Below, one piece after another: positions 23,330 through 37,111 of a stretch of DNA of 64,000 nt. The notes beneath the pieces are model-generated. The model saw only the letters and a list, made by a program, of their open reading frames with translations, was not told the origin of the DNA and did no database searches. The stretch is from NCBI GenBank assembly GCA_025766275.1, contig JAFKAC010000002.1, positions 1,674,001-1,738,000 on the forward strand. The letters are read 5' to 3'. Made by a program: the position numbers and the translations under genes. Source of the DNA: Lactarius indigo. Its lineage: Eukaryota > Basidiomycota > Agaricomycetes > Russulales > Russulaceae. Positions within the stretch are counted from its first letter, which is position 1. Every line of letters starts with the position of its first letter.

Positions 23330-25967
23330 CTACAATCTTGACAGATCTCTGCCCCACACACCACTGGGGTGTCCATACCGTAAATCAGCTTCAGACTCTA
23401 CTACGCACTGATAATGTTGGCACGCACCGTACAATCCAATCGATCATCAACAGCGCCCTCGTCCTCATGCTCACCTGTTCACTCCAATAGATACTGCGCC
23501 ACGCGTACATGGCCGCCAGTCCACCCATGAAACTCAGTCGACCGAAGTCGAATACCGCGGCATTGCCGATATACGCAAGGCTACCAAGGTGGCGGTAGTT
23601 GAAAGCCCCGGCAACAGCTTCGTCGGTTGCTGGGGGAAGCCCGTTGGCAAGGAGAACATCACGCTTGGCGGCAAGGAGATGCAGCTTGTGGCCAAGGTAT
23701 TTGCCTTGCTGGGAAGCTACTTGTGCAGTCTATGACGGGTGGAGCTAAGGCATATATTGTGAATGCTGGCGTGATGCACTTACAGCAGGAAGGGCAGTAA
23801 TTTTGTTGCCAATCTCTTGCAGGAGCACAGGCGAGCTCATTAAGGTTCAAGCGCGTTGTCGGAATCCGAGTCGTATAGGTCAAACAAGGACCGGACCTGA
23901 AGCTCCTGGTAAGCGGGCGAAACACATTGACACGAGAAATACGGGCCTCCTCGAGGTGAGTGGCGGCCATGGGTATTTGTTTCTTGATCCGTTTGACTAG
24001 TCGCATGCCGTTAGTGACTGGTGATTTGGTTGACAGTCAAGGCTCACCCATAATCTCCCACTCTTCAAAGTCGATCTTTCCGTCTCGGTTTCGGTCCGCC
24101 TCCTCGACAAGCTCCAATAAATGCGACACAATGGAAGTCTCAATCTTTTGAACGAATAAGCATACATCTCTACCTGGTGTTACTGTGCTCACCGTAGCGC
24201 AATCTCCGATAGCGTAGACATCCCCAAGGGGTGCTCCCTTTACGCGAAGGTACGCATCGACCTCAATTGCTTTCTTGTGGACTTGATTTGGTAGAAGACT
24301 GGATACGCGGGAAGTAAACGGGTTCATGGATATTCCAGTTGACCACAGGACGAAATTCGTGGGAATGGTGTGCTCGATAACTTTACCAGTGTCTGGATCT
24401 CTGGTCGTGTAAACGACTTGATCAGGGTGTACTTCTCGCACACTGAGAGTTATTCAGTCACAATATCAAAAGCGGGCTGAAGGACGTACCGCGCTGAGGT
24501 GACTAGCTCAACGTCATCGCGTTGAAATTTGTCCTCCGCATATTTCGAGATCGCCTCAGAGTACTGCGTACAGACGGGATCAATAAGTATCATTGGGTCT
24601 CACTTTTGAAAACGCACCGTGTTCAAAATGTGCTCCCTGGACTGAATGACGTGAATAGAAACGTCTTTTCTGCATAGCTTCGGGAACTAAGAAAATTGTC
24701 ACTATGCTGGTCGCGTACTCAGAGGACTTGGCGGCTTAGAACTCACATATTTGATGATATCTTCCTGACACAGATCAAAGATCTCCTGATAAGCGTGTGA
24801 GAGTGCGAACGCAAGCATATACAAAATGCGTACAGCCGCTGTTTCCACACCAGTTGGACCTCCTCCACAAACTACGAAACTAAGCAGCCGCTTACGCTCC
24901 TCTTCGGAGGTTGACGGAAGCGAGGCGCTCTCAAAGTTGTCTGCGACGCAAAATGGGTGAATTGGCGGATCTGGGGAGAAAAAATACCTACCTAATATTC
25001 GGCGGCGTATGGCTTGTGCATCTCCGACTGTTTTAAGTTGGAAACAATGCTCAAGACCGGGAACGCCATGGGTGCTGGATACTGACCCCACTGCTATCAC
25101 AAGCTTATCATAGCTATAACAGTATATCAGGTCATTGAAGCATTCGAACAACGATAGCAACCGCACGGGAGATAGATATTACGATGTTCGCCGGTGGCAC
25201 ACACAGTTTCCACTTCAAGTAGACGGTCAGACATGACGATATCAACGGCTCGTCCATTAATGAGTTGTCCATGTAGGCGTGCTATGATCTTTCGGAGTGA
25301 TTCGATGAGGGAACGAACGGAGACTGTCCCAACAGCCGCAGCTGGAAAAAAGCCGGCGAATTCTTCAGGGAGAGCGCACTTTAAGATAATAACGGGCTTA
25401 CATGGGAGAAGTGGGGTGAAAGTAGTGAAAGTATCAGGAGAAACAATGGTCACGTGGTAGTCGCCAGGATGGATTGTCTGCAACACGCCTACAGCCTGAC
25501 AATTCCTAATGTTCAAAGAAAGGGGCGTTCAAAAAAAAAAAAGGACGTACACCCCAACCTCCACCGACTATTACCAGTCTCGGTTTATCCTGTACAGGTA
25601 CAAGCGTACCGTCATCTTCATCTTCATCCCCAACAAGTACACTGGCGATTGGAAGGTTCTTCGGACCGCCACGTTCTGGATGCAACGCTAGAGGTGACAC
25701 AGGAACACGATCTACGTGTTTATCGGAGTATGTGAAAGCGTCGTGAATGAATACTCCGCCGACAAGGACAGAGAGGCCGAGAACGGCCGAGAAACAAGTG
25801 AAAGCCGTGTATTTGGCGGCAGTGCGACTAACACGTAGAAATCGATTGGGACCAGGTGGCTTCGACGCTGGTGACACGGACAAGAAACGGAGGTTACATG
25901 GTGGTCGAGCACCAACGTTGATTCTCTGCAGGGGGAAGTGAGACCTCAGTGCAAAACGAGATATCAT
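23330..25967 (-). CDS. NDE1: External alternative NADH:ubiquinone oxidoreductase with EF-hands
   Basis: This is a single-subunit rotenone-insensitive NADH dehydrogenase of the mitochondrial inner membrane. The ATG at 25965-25967 starts an Arg-rich presequence. It is followed by a membrane stretch (AFTCFSAVLGLSVLVGGVF) and the first dinucleotide fold RLVIVGGGWG. Further on are TFTPLLPSAAVGTVSVRSL, YDKLVIAVGSVSSTHGVPG, SFVVCGGGPTGVE (second fold) and FVLWSTGISMNP. The C-terminal reads LGSLAYIGNAA, FMGGLAAMYAWRSIYW and GVWGRDLSRL with TAG at 23330-23332. Two EF-hand loops are inserted (DRNRDGKIDFEE and DSDSDNALNLNE), so calcium control is likely. Extra bases at 23823-23824 (GC[TC]) and 23848-23849 (CT[TG]) are synonymous. 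A short intron near 23900-23945 seems to use a GC donor. Confidence 0.9.
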
Positions 25968-26273
25968 GATAAGGGTGTATGGGGTTTCTCAATCCCAATT
26001 CAGCATGCCCGCGGGAACTGTGTACGATGAAAGGAAATGGCAGCACAGACGGAAGTGGGACGAAGAACGAAAAGCGCGTGTTGGTTGACGCTGGTTGCAG
26101 AAGTTGGTCCGTTGGCATGATGTCATTGCAATTCTCATGCCGTTTCAAATCGCGTTCTTTCGGCCGCAAGCTCATATCATAGACTCCTGTTGTACATAGT
26201 TTACATCCAAGGCGTTCAAGTTCTTGGGCGTATTGAGCACCAACCCAGTCAACCCACCAACCTGACAAGCTGG

Positions 26274-26278
26274 CCAAT
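26274..26278 (+). promoter_or_regulatory. CCAAT box between NDE1 and ATP2
   Basis: GGCCAATCA lies in the 480-bp region shared by two divergent respiratory genes. CCAAT is the target of the HAP2/3/5 complex, which controls respiratory genes in fungi. Assignment is by motif and context only. Confidence 0.4.
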
Positions 26279-26448
26279 CACAATTGTCAGTCAGTCGGGA
26301 CATACCGTTGTAGTCGGAGTTGAATCGGAGTATTAACATCAATACTGTCCGGCGTTACGAATTCTTCTTTCGCCAACGCATATCCACACCTTTTTCCATG
26401 ACCTCGACCTCGTCTTCGTTGTTGTTGCTGCCGTCGCTGTCTAACACA

Positions 26449-28412
<1,964 letters not shown>

Positions 28413-28700
28413 TTGCCTCCTAAAATTTAATCTACTTTACTCTCTGCGTAGGCCTTGGGAATGAATTGTCTAGACGCCGCGATTGCTTGAGTAGATGATG
28501 ATCACGGTGCCAGTCGACTGCTCGCCTGCCTGGGGAAGTATTTTTGTCATTGGAACTTAGACATTGTTATAGCAATCAAAAATCTGTTCTTTCCTTCCTG
28601 TTCGATTGTTGCAAACATGTACGCCCCTATAGGAAAGCAATTGAATGGGGTAAGCATGACTAGGAAAGATAAATACATAAGTACAGCAAAACGTTCTCTT
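28413..28700. other. ATP2 3' flank
   Basis: No gene. Contains the presumed ATP2 3' UTR and, next to the tRNA, a short T-run on the minus strand (28692 region) that may end Pol III transcription. Confidence 0.4.
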
Positions 28701-28793
28701 CGACGCCAGCAGGACTCGAACCTGCGCTCCCAAAGGGAAACAGATGACTAAGATAGTTCTAATCTGTCGCCGTAACCACTTGGCTATAGCGCC
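28701..28793 (-). tRNA. tRNA-Ser(AGA) with an 11-nt intron
   Basis: Read on the minus strand. The acceptor stem GGCGCTA pairs with TGGCGTC (two G-U pairs), followed by discriminator G. The D-arm has GCC/GGC, and the anticodon stem pairs ACAGA with TCTGT. The loop TTAGAA..A carries anticodon AGA, with an intron CTATCTTAGTC after position 37. A long variable arm (TCCC TTT GGGA) marks a class II serine tRNA. The T-arm is GCAGG TTCGAGT CCTGC. All arms pair, so the gene looks functional. Confidence 0.92.
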
Positions 28794-28927
28794 TCAATCA
28801 AATGGAAGATAATGATTCGATATTAGCATGAAGTTATAACACAAACAATGGATGTATTTGACAGTTGGCAGGAACTTGAAGCTGCATTCAAATCATCCCC
28901 ATCGTCCTATTCGCACATCTCTGCGGA

Positions 28928-30707
28928 ATGGCGAAAGTCATCTCTGGGTCGACAGACAGTGACCACCCACCGCGCCTTGTCAATGAGTCGTCACAGAAAG
29001 GGAAACGACGATATAGGCGCACGGTCCAACTCTTGGTCCTTGCGACGTTCTTGTGGTTCTGGTTGCGGATTATACCCCTCAAATGGCCAAGCCTATCGTC
29101 ACAACAAAGCACAGTCGTTCCCATTGACCATGCCCCCGATATTGGGTTACCCGAAAGCTTGATGCGGACATGGGCACAGTACGCACCTTACATTCCCGCT
29201 GCGAAGTATGTCCCTCCACCCCCCACGTGCACCATATCTCAAGTAAGTACCCGTTAGTGTCACCAAGGGCCCCACTAAATTACGCAACATCAGGTACACG
29301 TCGTACGTGGGGTCCTCCATTACCCGAGGGGATTTACGGACTGACAAACGATAGTTGCAACGTCATGGCACGCGATGGCCAACTAGCAACGCCGCAGCGA
29401 AGTGCAAATCCGCTGTAAACAAATTGAAACGTGTCAAGGACTATGAAGAAGATTACCTCCTTTTTCTCAAGAACTTTACGTGGGACCTCGGGGAGAATGA
29501 TTTGCTCCCGCTTGGAGCCGAGCAGTAGGTTTGACCTGCTAGCTCTCGCGAGCCCACTTGACTCCTTTCAGATCGTTCGATGCTGGTATCACCGCATTTC
29601 ACAGATATGCCCACATCGTCTCGAACGACAATCCCCCATTCGTTAGGGCGGCAAGTTCTACCCGTGTGGTGGATTCGGCCACGAACTGGACCGCAGGTCT
29701 GCTCAGTCCCACTTCCTTATCTGGGCATTCTAGTGAGCCTCAGCACTCTAGGTTTCAATGTGGCCAGCCACAACGCGATCAAAGCAAACGTAGACCTCAT
29801 CCTCCCGGAGTCGGTTCGGCGCATTTTATTTCTCTCCGTGTTTCCGCTCATCTTTTCACGGTTCTCTAGGGAAATCTTACATTAGATGACAACATGTGCC
29901 CTAGTGCCGGTGATGGTGATGCGGAGAGTGGTAGATGGCTCGCTACATATGCGCCACCCATCACACGGCGTCTCAATTTGGCCGCGCCTGGTGCCGATTT
30001 GACTGACAAAGATACCTACAACTTGATGTCACTCTGCGCGTTCCACTCTCAAGCCATCAAGGGGCCGAGCCCCTTCTGTGGCCTATTCACCCTGGAGGAA
30101 TTCAGAGGCTTTGAGTACTTTGGAGACGTCGACAAGTTCTACGACAACGGGTACGCAGATGATAATTCTATTCTCGTCGGTTAATCTCAACGACGCCCAT
30201 AGCCATGGGGGTAACCTCGGGCGCGTGCGAGGTGTAGGGTACGTGAATGAGCTGCTCGCCAGGCTAACCGGGAAGCCCGTGCAAGATAATACGCAAACGA
30301 ACCGCACGTTGGATGCTTCTCCAGAGACTTTCCCTCTCGACCGCACTTTATACGCTGATTTCTCCCACGACAATACAATGGTGTCCATTTACTCAGCATT
30401 GGGCTTATTCCGACAATACCTTCTTCCCGGCCAGAAACTCGACCCGGGCGATCCGAGTCCGCTAAGGACATGGGTTTTGTCAAAAATGGTCCCGTTTGGC
30501 GGAAGGATGGTTGTTGAGAGGCTTGAGTGCGCTAGGGAGGTGCCACTGCCGGCAGTAACATTTGTCAGGGTTCTGGTCAACGACGCTGTGCAACCTTTGG
30601 AGTTCTGCGGTGGCGTTGGAGGGTTGTGTGAGTTGCACGCGTTCGCGGAGAGTCAGTGGTACGCCAGGCATGATGGGGACGGTGATTTTGAGAGGTGCTT
30701 TGATTAG
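28928..30707 (+). CDS. Membrane-anchored histidine acid phosphatase (phytase-like)
   Basis: The histidine acid phosphatase family releases phosphate from phytate and other esters. Exons: 28928-29242, 29294-29302 (9 nt), 29355-29524, 29572-29696, 29752-29813, 29870-30150 and 30203-30707. The N-terminus is cytosolic and basic, then one membrane helix (VQLLVLATFLWFWLRII), so a type II anchor is likely. The catalytic box is LQRHGTRWPT and the proton donor box is [14 protein letters not shown] and the C-terminal Cys pairs fit phytase. The frame is intact throughout. This is the live member of a three-copy local family (see 31305 and 38305). The substrate is not inferable. Confidence 0.85.
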
Positions 30708-31304
30708 CACGTATAATCGTAGTTATATGGTGCACGGATAGTAATGGTCGTACTATCAAGCCTCCGTATCGTAAACCGAATTGCAACCACATCATAGCTG
30801 TGCTCTCACTAATGGTGTATGAATAGATAGATAAAGACTTCGCTTCTTCTCTTGATGCGGGCTTGTATGGAGCTACGATATAAAAGGAAGTAGATGCGGA
30901 AACAAGCCTCTGAGTCAAGGTGGCGTGAGACGCAGATACCGTAATATTCAGGCCATCGTCTCTTACGCGGTGCACAGAGGAAGGTGTCTGGTAACTGTAT
31001 GCCAGCCTCTCACATGGTGGCACGTTTTCTCAATCCTTCTCTGAGCTTCCGTTATTTACGTACGACTCGGGGGCACCTCTCATGGACTAGCGCGTTTGTA
31101 GTGGGTCTCGCTACGACCGGTCTGTATCTCCGGTCTGTATCCCGGAATAAACATGGATCCAAAAAAAAAAAAGGAGTCTGGCAAGTTACCTGCGTCATTG
31201 ATATTCTCTCTATGGCAAACAGAAAACTAGACATGTAATCATGCCGCCTACGCCTGCCACGTCTCACGGAGTCTGTCACGGTCTTGATCAACAGCAGTGG
31301 CCAT
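30708..31304. repeat. Duplicated flank between phosphatase copies, with TATAAAAGGAA
   Basis: The segment around 30830-30960 (AAGACTTCGCTTCT through TATAAAAGGAAGT) recurs at 33055-33140 and, more diverged, at 39270-39345. In each case it lies just 3' of a phosphatase copy. It shows that the duplicated unit included non-coding flank and a TATA-like box. A run of 12 A is at 31160. Confidence 0.6.
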
Positions 31305-32900
31305 TTTTGAACATTACGACGTCCTTGTGGTGGTTCTGGCTGCAGATTATACCGTTCAGATAGCCGAGCCTATCGTTTCGAAAACGCATACGCCCTCCCC
31401 TTGGTCATATTCCTGGTCACCTAAAAACTTGCTACGGACTTGGGCACAGTACACACCTTATATTCCCGTCAGGAAGCATGCATCACCCCCACCGTGCACC
31501 ATATCTCAGACTCAAGTGAACACCTGGTCCTATCACCCGAAGACTGACCGGATTGCGTTCCATCGGGTGCACGCCGTACGTAATCTGTTTCCTGAGAGGA
31601 TCCTGAACTGACGAACGATAGCTGCCAGTGCAACGGCGTGGCTCACAATGGTCACCGGAGCGGAGTGCTAATCTGCCATCGAACCGGAAACGGTACCGGT
31701 TTACAGTGAAGACTACCCCGTTTTTCTACAGTAAAGAACTTCACGTATGACTATATGACCTCCGGGAGAACGATTTGCTCCCGTTGGGGCGAAGCAGTAG
31801 GCTTGGCCCGCGAGCTCATTCAGGTTGTTCGACGCTTGTGTCACCGCATTTCATGCCTACGTCGTCTCGAACGACAATCCCCTATTCGTTAGGGCGGGAG
31901 GCTCTACCCGCGTAGTAGTTTCTGCCGTGAACCGGATTGCGGGTCTCCTTGGTATTGTTACCTTACTGGACGTTCTGGTGAGTATTGAGAATATTGAGAA
32001 CTAGGTTTCAATGTGACCAGCCACAACGCTATCATAGCAAGTGTAACCTTATCCTCCCGGAGTCGGTTCGGCACACACCTCTTACCTGCTCTCTGTTCGT
32101 CCTCTCATGGCTCCAGGGAAAACTTACCCTGGATGATGGCATGTGCTCCAATGCCGGTGTCGATGATGCACAGAGTGGGAGACGACTCACTATATGTGCG
32201 CCGCCTATCACACAGCGGCTCAATTCGGTCATGCCTGGTGCCAATTTGACCGACAAAGATACCTACAACCTGATGTCGCTCTGGGTCTTCCGCTCTCAGG
32301 CTATCACAAGGCCCATTCACCTCGGAGGAGTTCAGAGGCTCAGAGACGTCGACAAGTTCTACGACAACGGGTACGTCATTTGTAATGCTATTCGCGTCGG
32401 TTAACCCCAGTGATTCTCCATATGTATGGCGGCGATCTCGGCCGGGTGCAAGGTGTAGGATACGAACGCGAACGAGCTCCTCGCCAGGCTGATGGGGCGA
32501 CCTGTACAAGATAACACGCAGACGAACCGCACGCTGGACGCCTTCGCCACGGACTTTCCTTTCGACCGCATTTTATACGCCGATTTCTCCCACGATAACA
32601 CAACGGTGTCCATCTATTCAGCATGGAGCCTATTCCGACAACATCTTCCGGGACAGAAACTCGACCCGGACCATCCGAGTATGCTCAGGATATGGATTTG
32701 TCAAATATGGTCTCGTCTGGTGGAAGGATGTTCAAGTTGAGAAGCTCGAGTGCGCTAGGGAGGTGCCACTGCCGACTGTAACATCTATCAGGGTTCTGGT
32801 CAACGACGCTGTGCAACCCCTGGAGTTCTACGGTGGCGTTCATGGAGAGTCAGCGGTACGCTATGCATGATGGTGATGATTGAGAGGTGCTTTGATTAGC
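31305..32900 (+). pseudogene. Decayed second copy of the phytase-like phosphatase
   Basis: It aligns to the intact gene from the membrane segment (TTGTGGTGGTTCTGGCTGCAG) to the C-terminal exon. The catalytic RHG box now reads QRRGSQW: the nucleophilic histidine codon is changed to arginine. The acceptor of the first intron is changed (CGG instead of CAG), a stop follows the active-site exon, and later frames are shifted. The SHDNT box survives. This is a dead copy. Confidence 0.8.
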
Positions 32901-33642
32901 GCGTACATTCGTACTAGTAGTTGAATGGTGCACGAATAGTAACAGTTATGGGGAGGTACAGTTCTATTCGGTATAATAGTGTCGGGCTTGGTGTCGTGAA
33001 GAGTAATTGCACATTGTAACTACGCTCAGTGTAAGTTATACTGTAGTACATCGATGGATGAAGACTTCGCTTCTCGCTTGGCTTCTCGTATCCCGGTTGC
33101 ATGGAGCTATGATATAAAAGGAAGTGGGAAGGTGGCGTGAGAAGTACTAATAATACTCAGGCTGTAGCAGTCTCTTATGCGGAGCACACAGGAACTAGTT
33201 ACCTGCGGTGTTGGTATTCTCTCTATCTAAGGCCGATAAAAAACTAAACGTGTAACAATACCGGCTAACTCTGCCACTTTTGGAGCCCGTCTTGGATGAC
33301 CACGCACAACTCGGCGTTCTTCGGGCATTTATACAAGCATTTACATAACCCGGACCCTATGTGTGCGCGCCGAGACTTTCACATCAGAAGCCTTGATCAT
33401 GATTGCGGCGATGAGCGAGACCCAGTGGCTATTCATTAATTCATTTCTCATCCTTCTGTTCTGTTCTGGTTGTTGTGTCTCTGTTCGATGTTGGTTGCCA
33501 TTGTTACTGGCCGAAACCTCGTACCAGTCATGACTAAACCTTATGCCACTCTGCACGTCGTCAAAACCTCCCTGTGCCAGACAACTGCTAGATTCTCCAC
33601 CATCCAGAGCCAACTCAGGCGACAACCCAGCTATAGGCGCAA
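32901..33642. other. Intergenic, duplicated phosphatase flank then no gene
   Basis: 33055-33140 repeats the TATAAAAGGAA-containing flank seen at 30880. The rest holds nothing recognised apart from the promoter of the next gene. Confidence 0.45.
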
Positions 33643-36600
33643 ATGATTCACCTGCTAATTTTTCTGTTTTCCCTTTTCCGTTGTGGAAGAGCTCAGCAGG
33701 CTTTGATTCCTGCCGTAGTCCCTCTCGCAGTTCGCTCACCCTACCTCAATTGTTGGGGTACCTTGGTTCCTAGCGGCGGGCATAGTATAGAGGCAACAAC
33801 CCCTTTCAGTTACACCCAACATCATCCTGACTGGGACCCGAGTTTGGAAGCACGTTGTCTCCTTACTCTGCATAACACTAGACCTGACTGCACTTTAGAG
33901 CTTTGACCTGGTCGTCCTTGTCCGTGTTGACAATAAAACCTTTATCTTTCTGGGACCTGAGTTTGACCCTACCGTATCCCTGGTGAACTTAACCAATGTG
34001 GTGATTTCACCTACCCAGACCTTGCTCACCGCAGAAGCTGCGCTCATGCAAATCAATCTTACCTTCTTGAACCCGATCGAGGTGTGCACTACAGTTACCG
34101 CTTTTTTCCATTTTTATCTACTCACATTCTGTTATAGCCCGGAGATTGGGTCAAGCAGTCGATCCCATTATCATACATGTCATTGACTGCGAAATCGCTG
34201 GATGGCGCAGCACATTCTGTGCAGGTGTATTCGGATCTCAGCGTGGGTGTGTGAAGTTGCCATCGTACCAATTCCATTGTGTCTCAAAATTATTGCAGTA
34301 TGGGTGTCAGGGAATCAAAGCCAAGGGATTTATTGGACGGGGATAGATAATGAAGGTGTCATTGGTCATTCGGTCAAACGTCAAAATCCAACCTTGCCTG
34401 TCATCGAGCTCGACGTACACACAGAATGGGGTACGCTATACCATATCATGGAGAAGGTTTGTGGCAGTGATCCAGTCTGCATTCTCCCACTTATTGTTGG
34501 CGATCTAGGGCGACAACATCACATGGAAGTATGCTAACGATTCAGTTACCCGTAATTTATTCCTGCAAAATGGGGTGTTGGACGCCACGGGACAACCCTT
34601 TGATCGCTTGAACCCTAACTCGACAGTTTTTGCTATGTCGCGCGACCTCGGCACCATCCAAGCGACACAGGACCCCATCGTCTGGGCTGTTGGATACACC
34701 ACAGATCCAGTTATCAATTACACGGACCTATCTGGAACTCCTGCTCAGCAACGTAGCTCGTTTTACCAGACCCAATACTCTGATGACCTGTCTTTGGTAC
34801 GTGTCCACATTCATCAATGAATAATATGCCTCATATCATATCTAAGATCGTTGACTTTATGAATGATTTCGCGAATGCCTCTTTAAGGGCCCAGAAACTG
34901 GACCAGAAGATACTTCAGGATGCTGCTCCTATCTCTGGACTGCTTGGAAATTTGGTGTCCTTCGCAACCGCACAAGTATACAGCAGCACTCAGCTGACAG
35001 TTGCGACTGACTCTAGTGGTGAGTTCAACAAGTCGGATGTGATGGCGTTTATGGTGGGTGTCGAAGGGTTAGTGAGTTAACTTTGTGTGTTGGGTGGAAA
35101 ATATCCTGACCTTCTGAAGCCGGGTTAATCCCGTCGAGACCCTGTATTCTGCCTTCCCAACGTTCATGTACATCGATCCTGACCTAGGTGGACTCTTGCT
35201 CGAGCCTCTATTCCGACTTCAAGCATCCCCAAAGTACGCCAACCCGTACGCTGCTCAAGATCTAGGTGCGTCCTAGGACCGGGGAGACTAGATCTGAAGT
35301 ACTGATTATCGAGAACACAAAGGGTCGAATTTTCCCGATGTTTCAATCAGCAATTCTCCACATAGCCAAGGAGTGGAAGGTGTGTATCTCTCTGATCGGT
35401 CTGGCGTATCGCTTACCAAATCCCTATAAAGATTCTGGGAACATGTTAATCATGACTTATGCTCACGCTCGCGCAAGTGGAAATAGTAGCCTGATAAGCA
35501 GATATGTACGTACAAGGCTCCTCTTAGGTGCTTGTGATGGACCAACCGTACCGGACAGTATGATCTGTTGACTTCCTGGGCCGATTACTTGTCCAACTCG
35601 ACACTGTTCATCCACGACCAGTGCGTTATCTTTGTCAGTGATTCTTATTACCGATGACTTGATCTACATAGGTACTCTGCGGACGGGCTGTCGACCGACA
35701 ATCAAACTAACCTTGCGATCAAGGGCGTTATCGCTATCAAAGCTATGTCTCAAATGAGCTCATTTGTCGACAAGACTACCGATTTTGAAAAGTATTCCGT
35801 TCGTGCAGATCTTTCAGACATTGTGCGTTGTGAAATTGACCGGTCGATAGAATACGACCTCGCGTCTTTACGCTCAATGGAAGAGCCTTGCACTGGCAGA
35901 TGATAAACACCTACTTGGGGTATACGGGAATTCGAGCTCGTGGACATTAGGCTATAATCTATTTGCCGATATATGGCTAAACACCAGCGTCGTCGAATCA
36001 TCCGTCAGTGTGCTGGTTTATGCCTTCCTTGACACTGGTCCGAGTTGATTTCCAGGTCTACAATGGTCAAAGTAGTTTCATCTATAACCTCTCACTGGAT
36101 CCAACCTTCGCTTCTGGCATGCCACTCGACAACCTCAGTCCGAAATTCAGAGTTTGTCAGTAGAGTTATACTGTTATACTTTACGGTCGCCTCAGCTAAT
36201 ATGAATTTAGCCTGGGACTTGTTTGTGGCCGCTATGACCCCTAATCAAGACCTACGCACGAACTTTATTTCGATGGCTTATAACAACTCAACCCTCTCTA
36301 CAACACACGAGTGAGCTCCTCGGGAATTGCATTCGTTGAGCGCCAATTAATATCATCACACTTCCCTCTAGCACTACACTCGGCGCAATGTACGCACCAT
36401 TAGCCCTCAAGTTCGTTTATTTTATGGAAAGTTACTTTTTTTGAGATTCCGGCTTACTTTTCTCTCAGAGTACCCGTCAAACTAACAGCCAATCCCGCGA
36501 CGACCGGGACGCCATCAAAATCACACACCGGCGTGGTTGCCCGGCGTACCATACGTGGCGTCTTGGGTGGCATTGCGGCTTTTCTCGTCATTGTGGCCAT

Positions 36601-37111
36601 TACCTTGGTAGTCTGGCGTCGGCGGAGACAAAGACATAGACGCATCTCCGTTGTGCCTTCATCCTTCGAAGAAGTCATGTCCCGGGACACGCAAGTCATA
36701 GTGACGCCATTCAACCCAATGGGATCAACATTTACCGAGGTAGCACCGCCGGACGCAGGGCCTCGGACGGACTCGCAACAGTGGTTGGTCCACCGCTCAT
36801 CTCCCTCGGAGGACCCACTGCTCCCATTGCGAGGTGTGGTATCTGTCCCTGTCGGCTTGTCGAGCAAGGAGCTTGCGCGGCTCCGCTCACTGGCAAACGG
36901 ATCGACTTCTCAACCGATGGCCGAACGACCATCCGACTCTCCTTTAACTACCACGACCGACAGGGGCGCGATTGGGGGTGCAGCAGGTGCAGCTACATCT
37001 TCGCCTGAAGCCCGGATACTGTCGGAAGTCAATGTATTGAGAGATGAGATACAACGACTTCATGCAGAGATATCTCAACCACCGCCTAGTTATGCCAGTG
37101 GTGTCGCATAG
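33643..37111 (+). CDS. Glutaminase A-like protein (DUF5127/DUF4965) with C-terminal membrane anchor
   Basis: Related to fungal glutaminase GtaA. The ATG at 33643 begins a signal peptide (MIHLLIFLFSLFRCGRAQQ), then PAVVPLAVRSPYLNCW. Exons show RVDNKTFIFLG, LMQINLTFLNPIE, SIPLSYMSLTAKSLDG, HSVQVYSDLSV, STVFAMSRDLG and YTTDPVINYTDLSG. Further along are TLYSAFPTFMYIDPDLGGLL, DSGNMLIMTYAHARASG, NQTNLAIKGVIAIKAMSQ and LGAMYAPLALK. After the enzyme part comes one membrane helix (VLGGIAAFLVIVAITLVVW). A cytosolic tail of about 165 residues follows, with a short coiled coil and the terminal motif PPPSY. At least ten introns; several exon ends are approximate. A secreted-side enzyme tethered to the plasma membrane is inferred. 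Confidence 0.8.
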
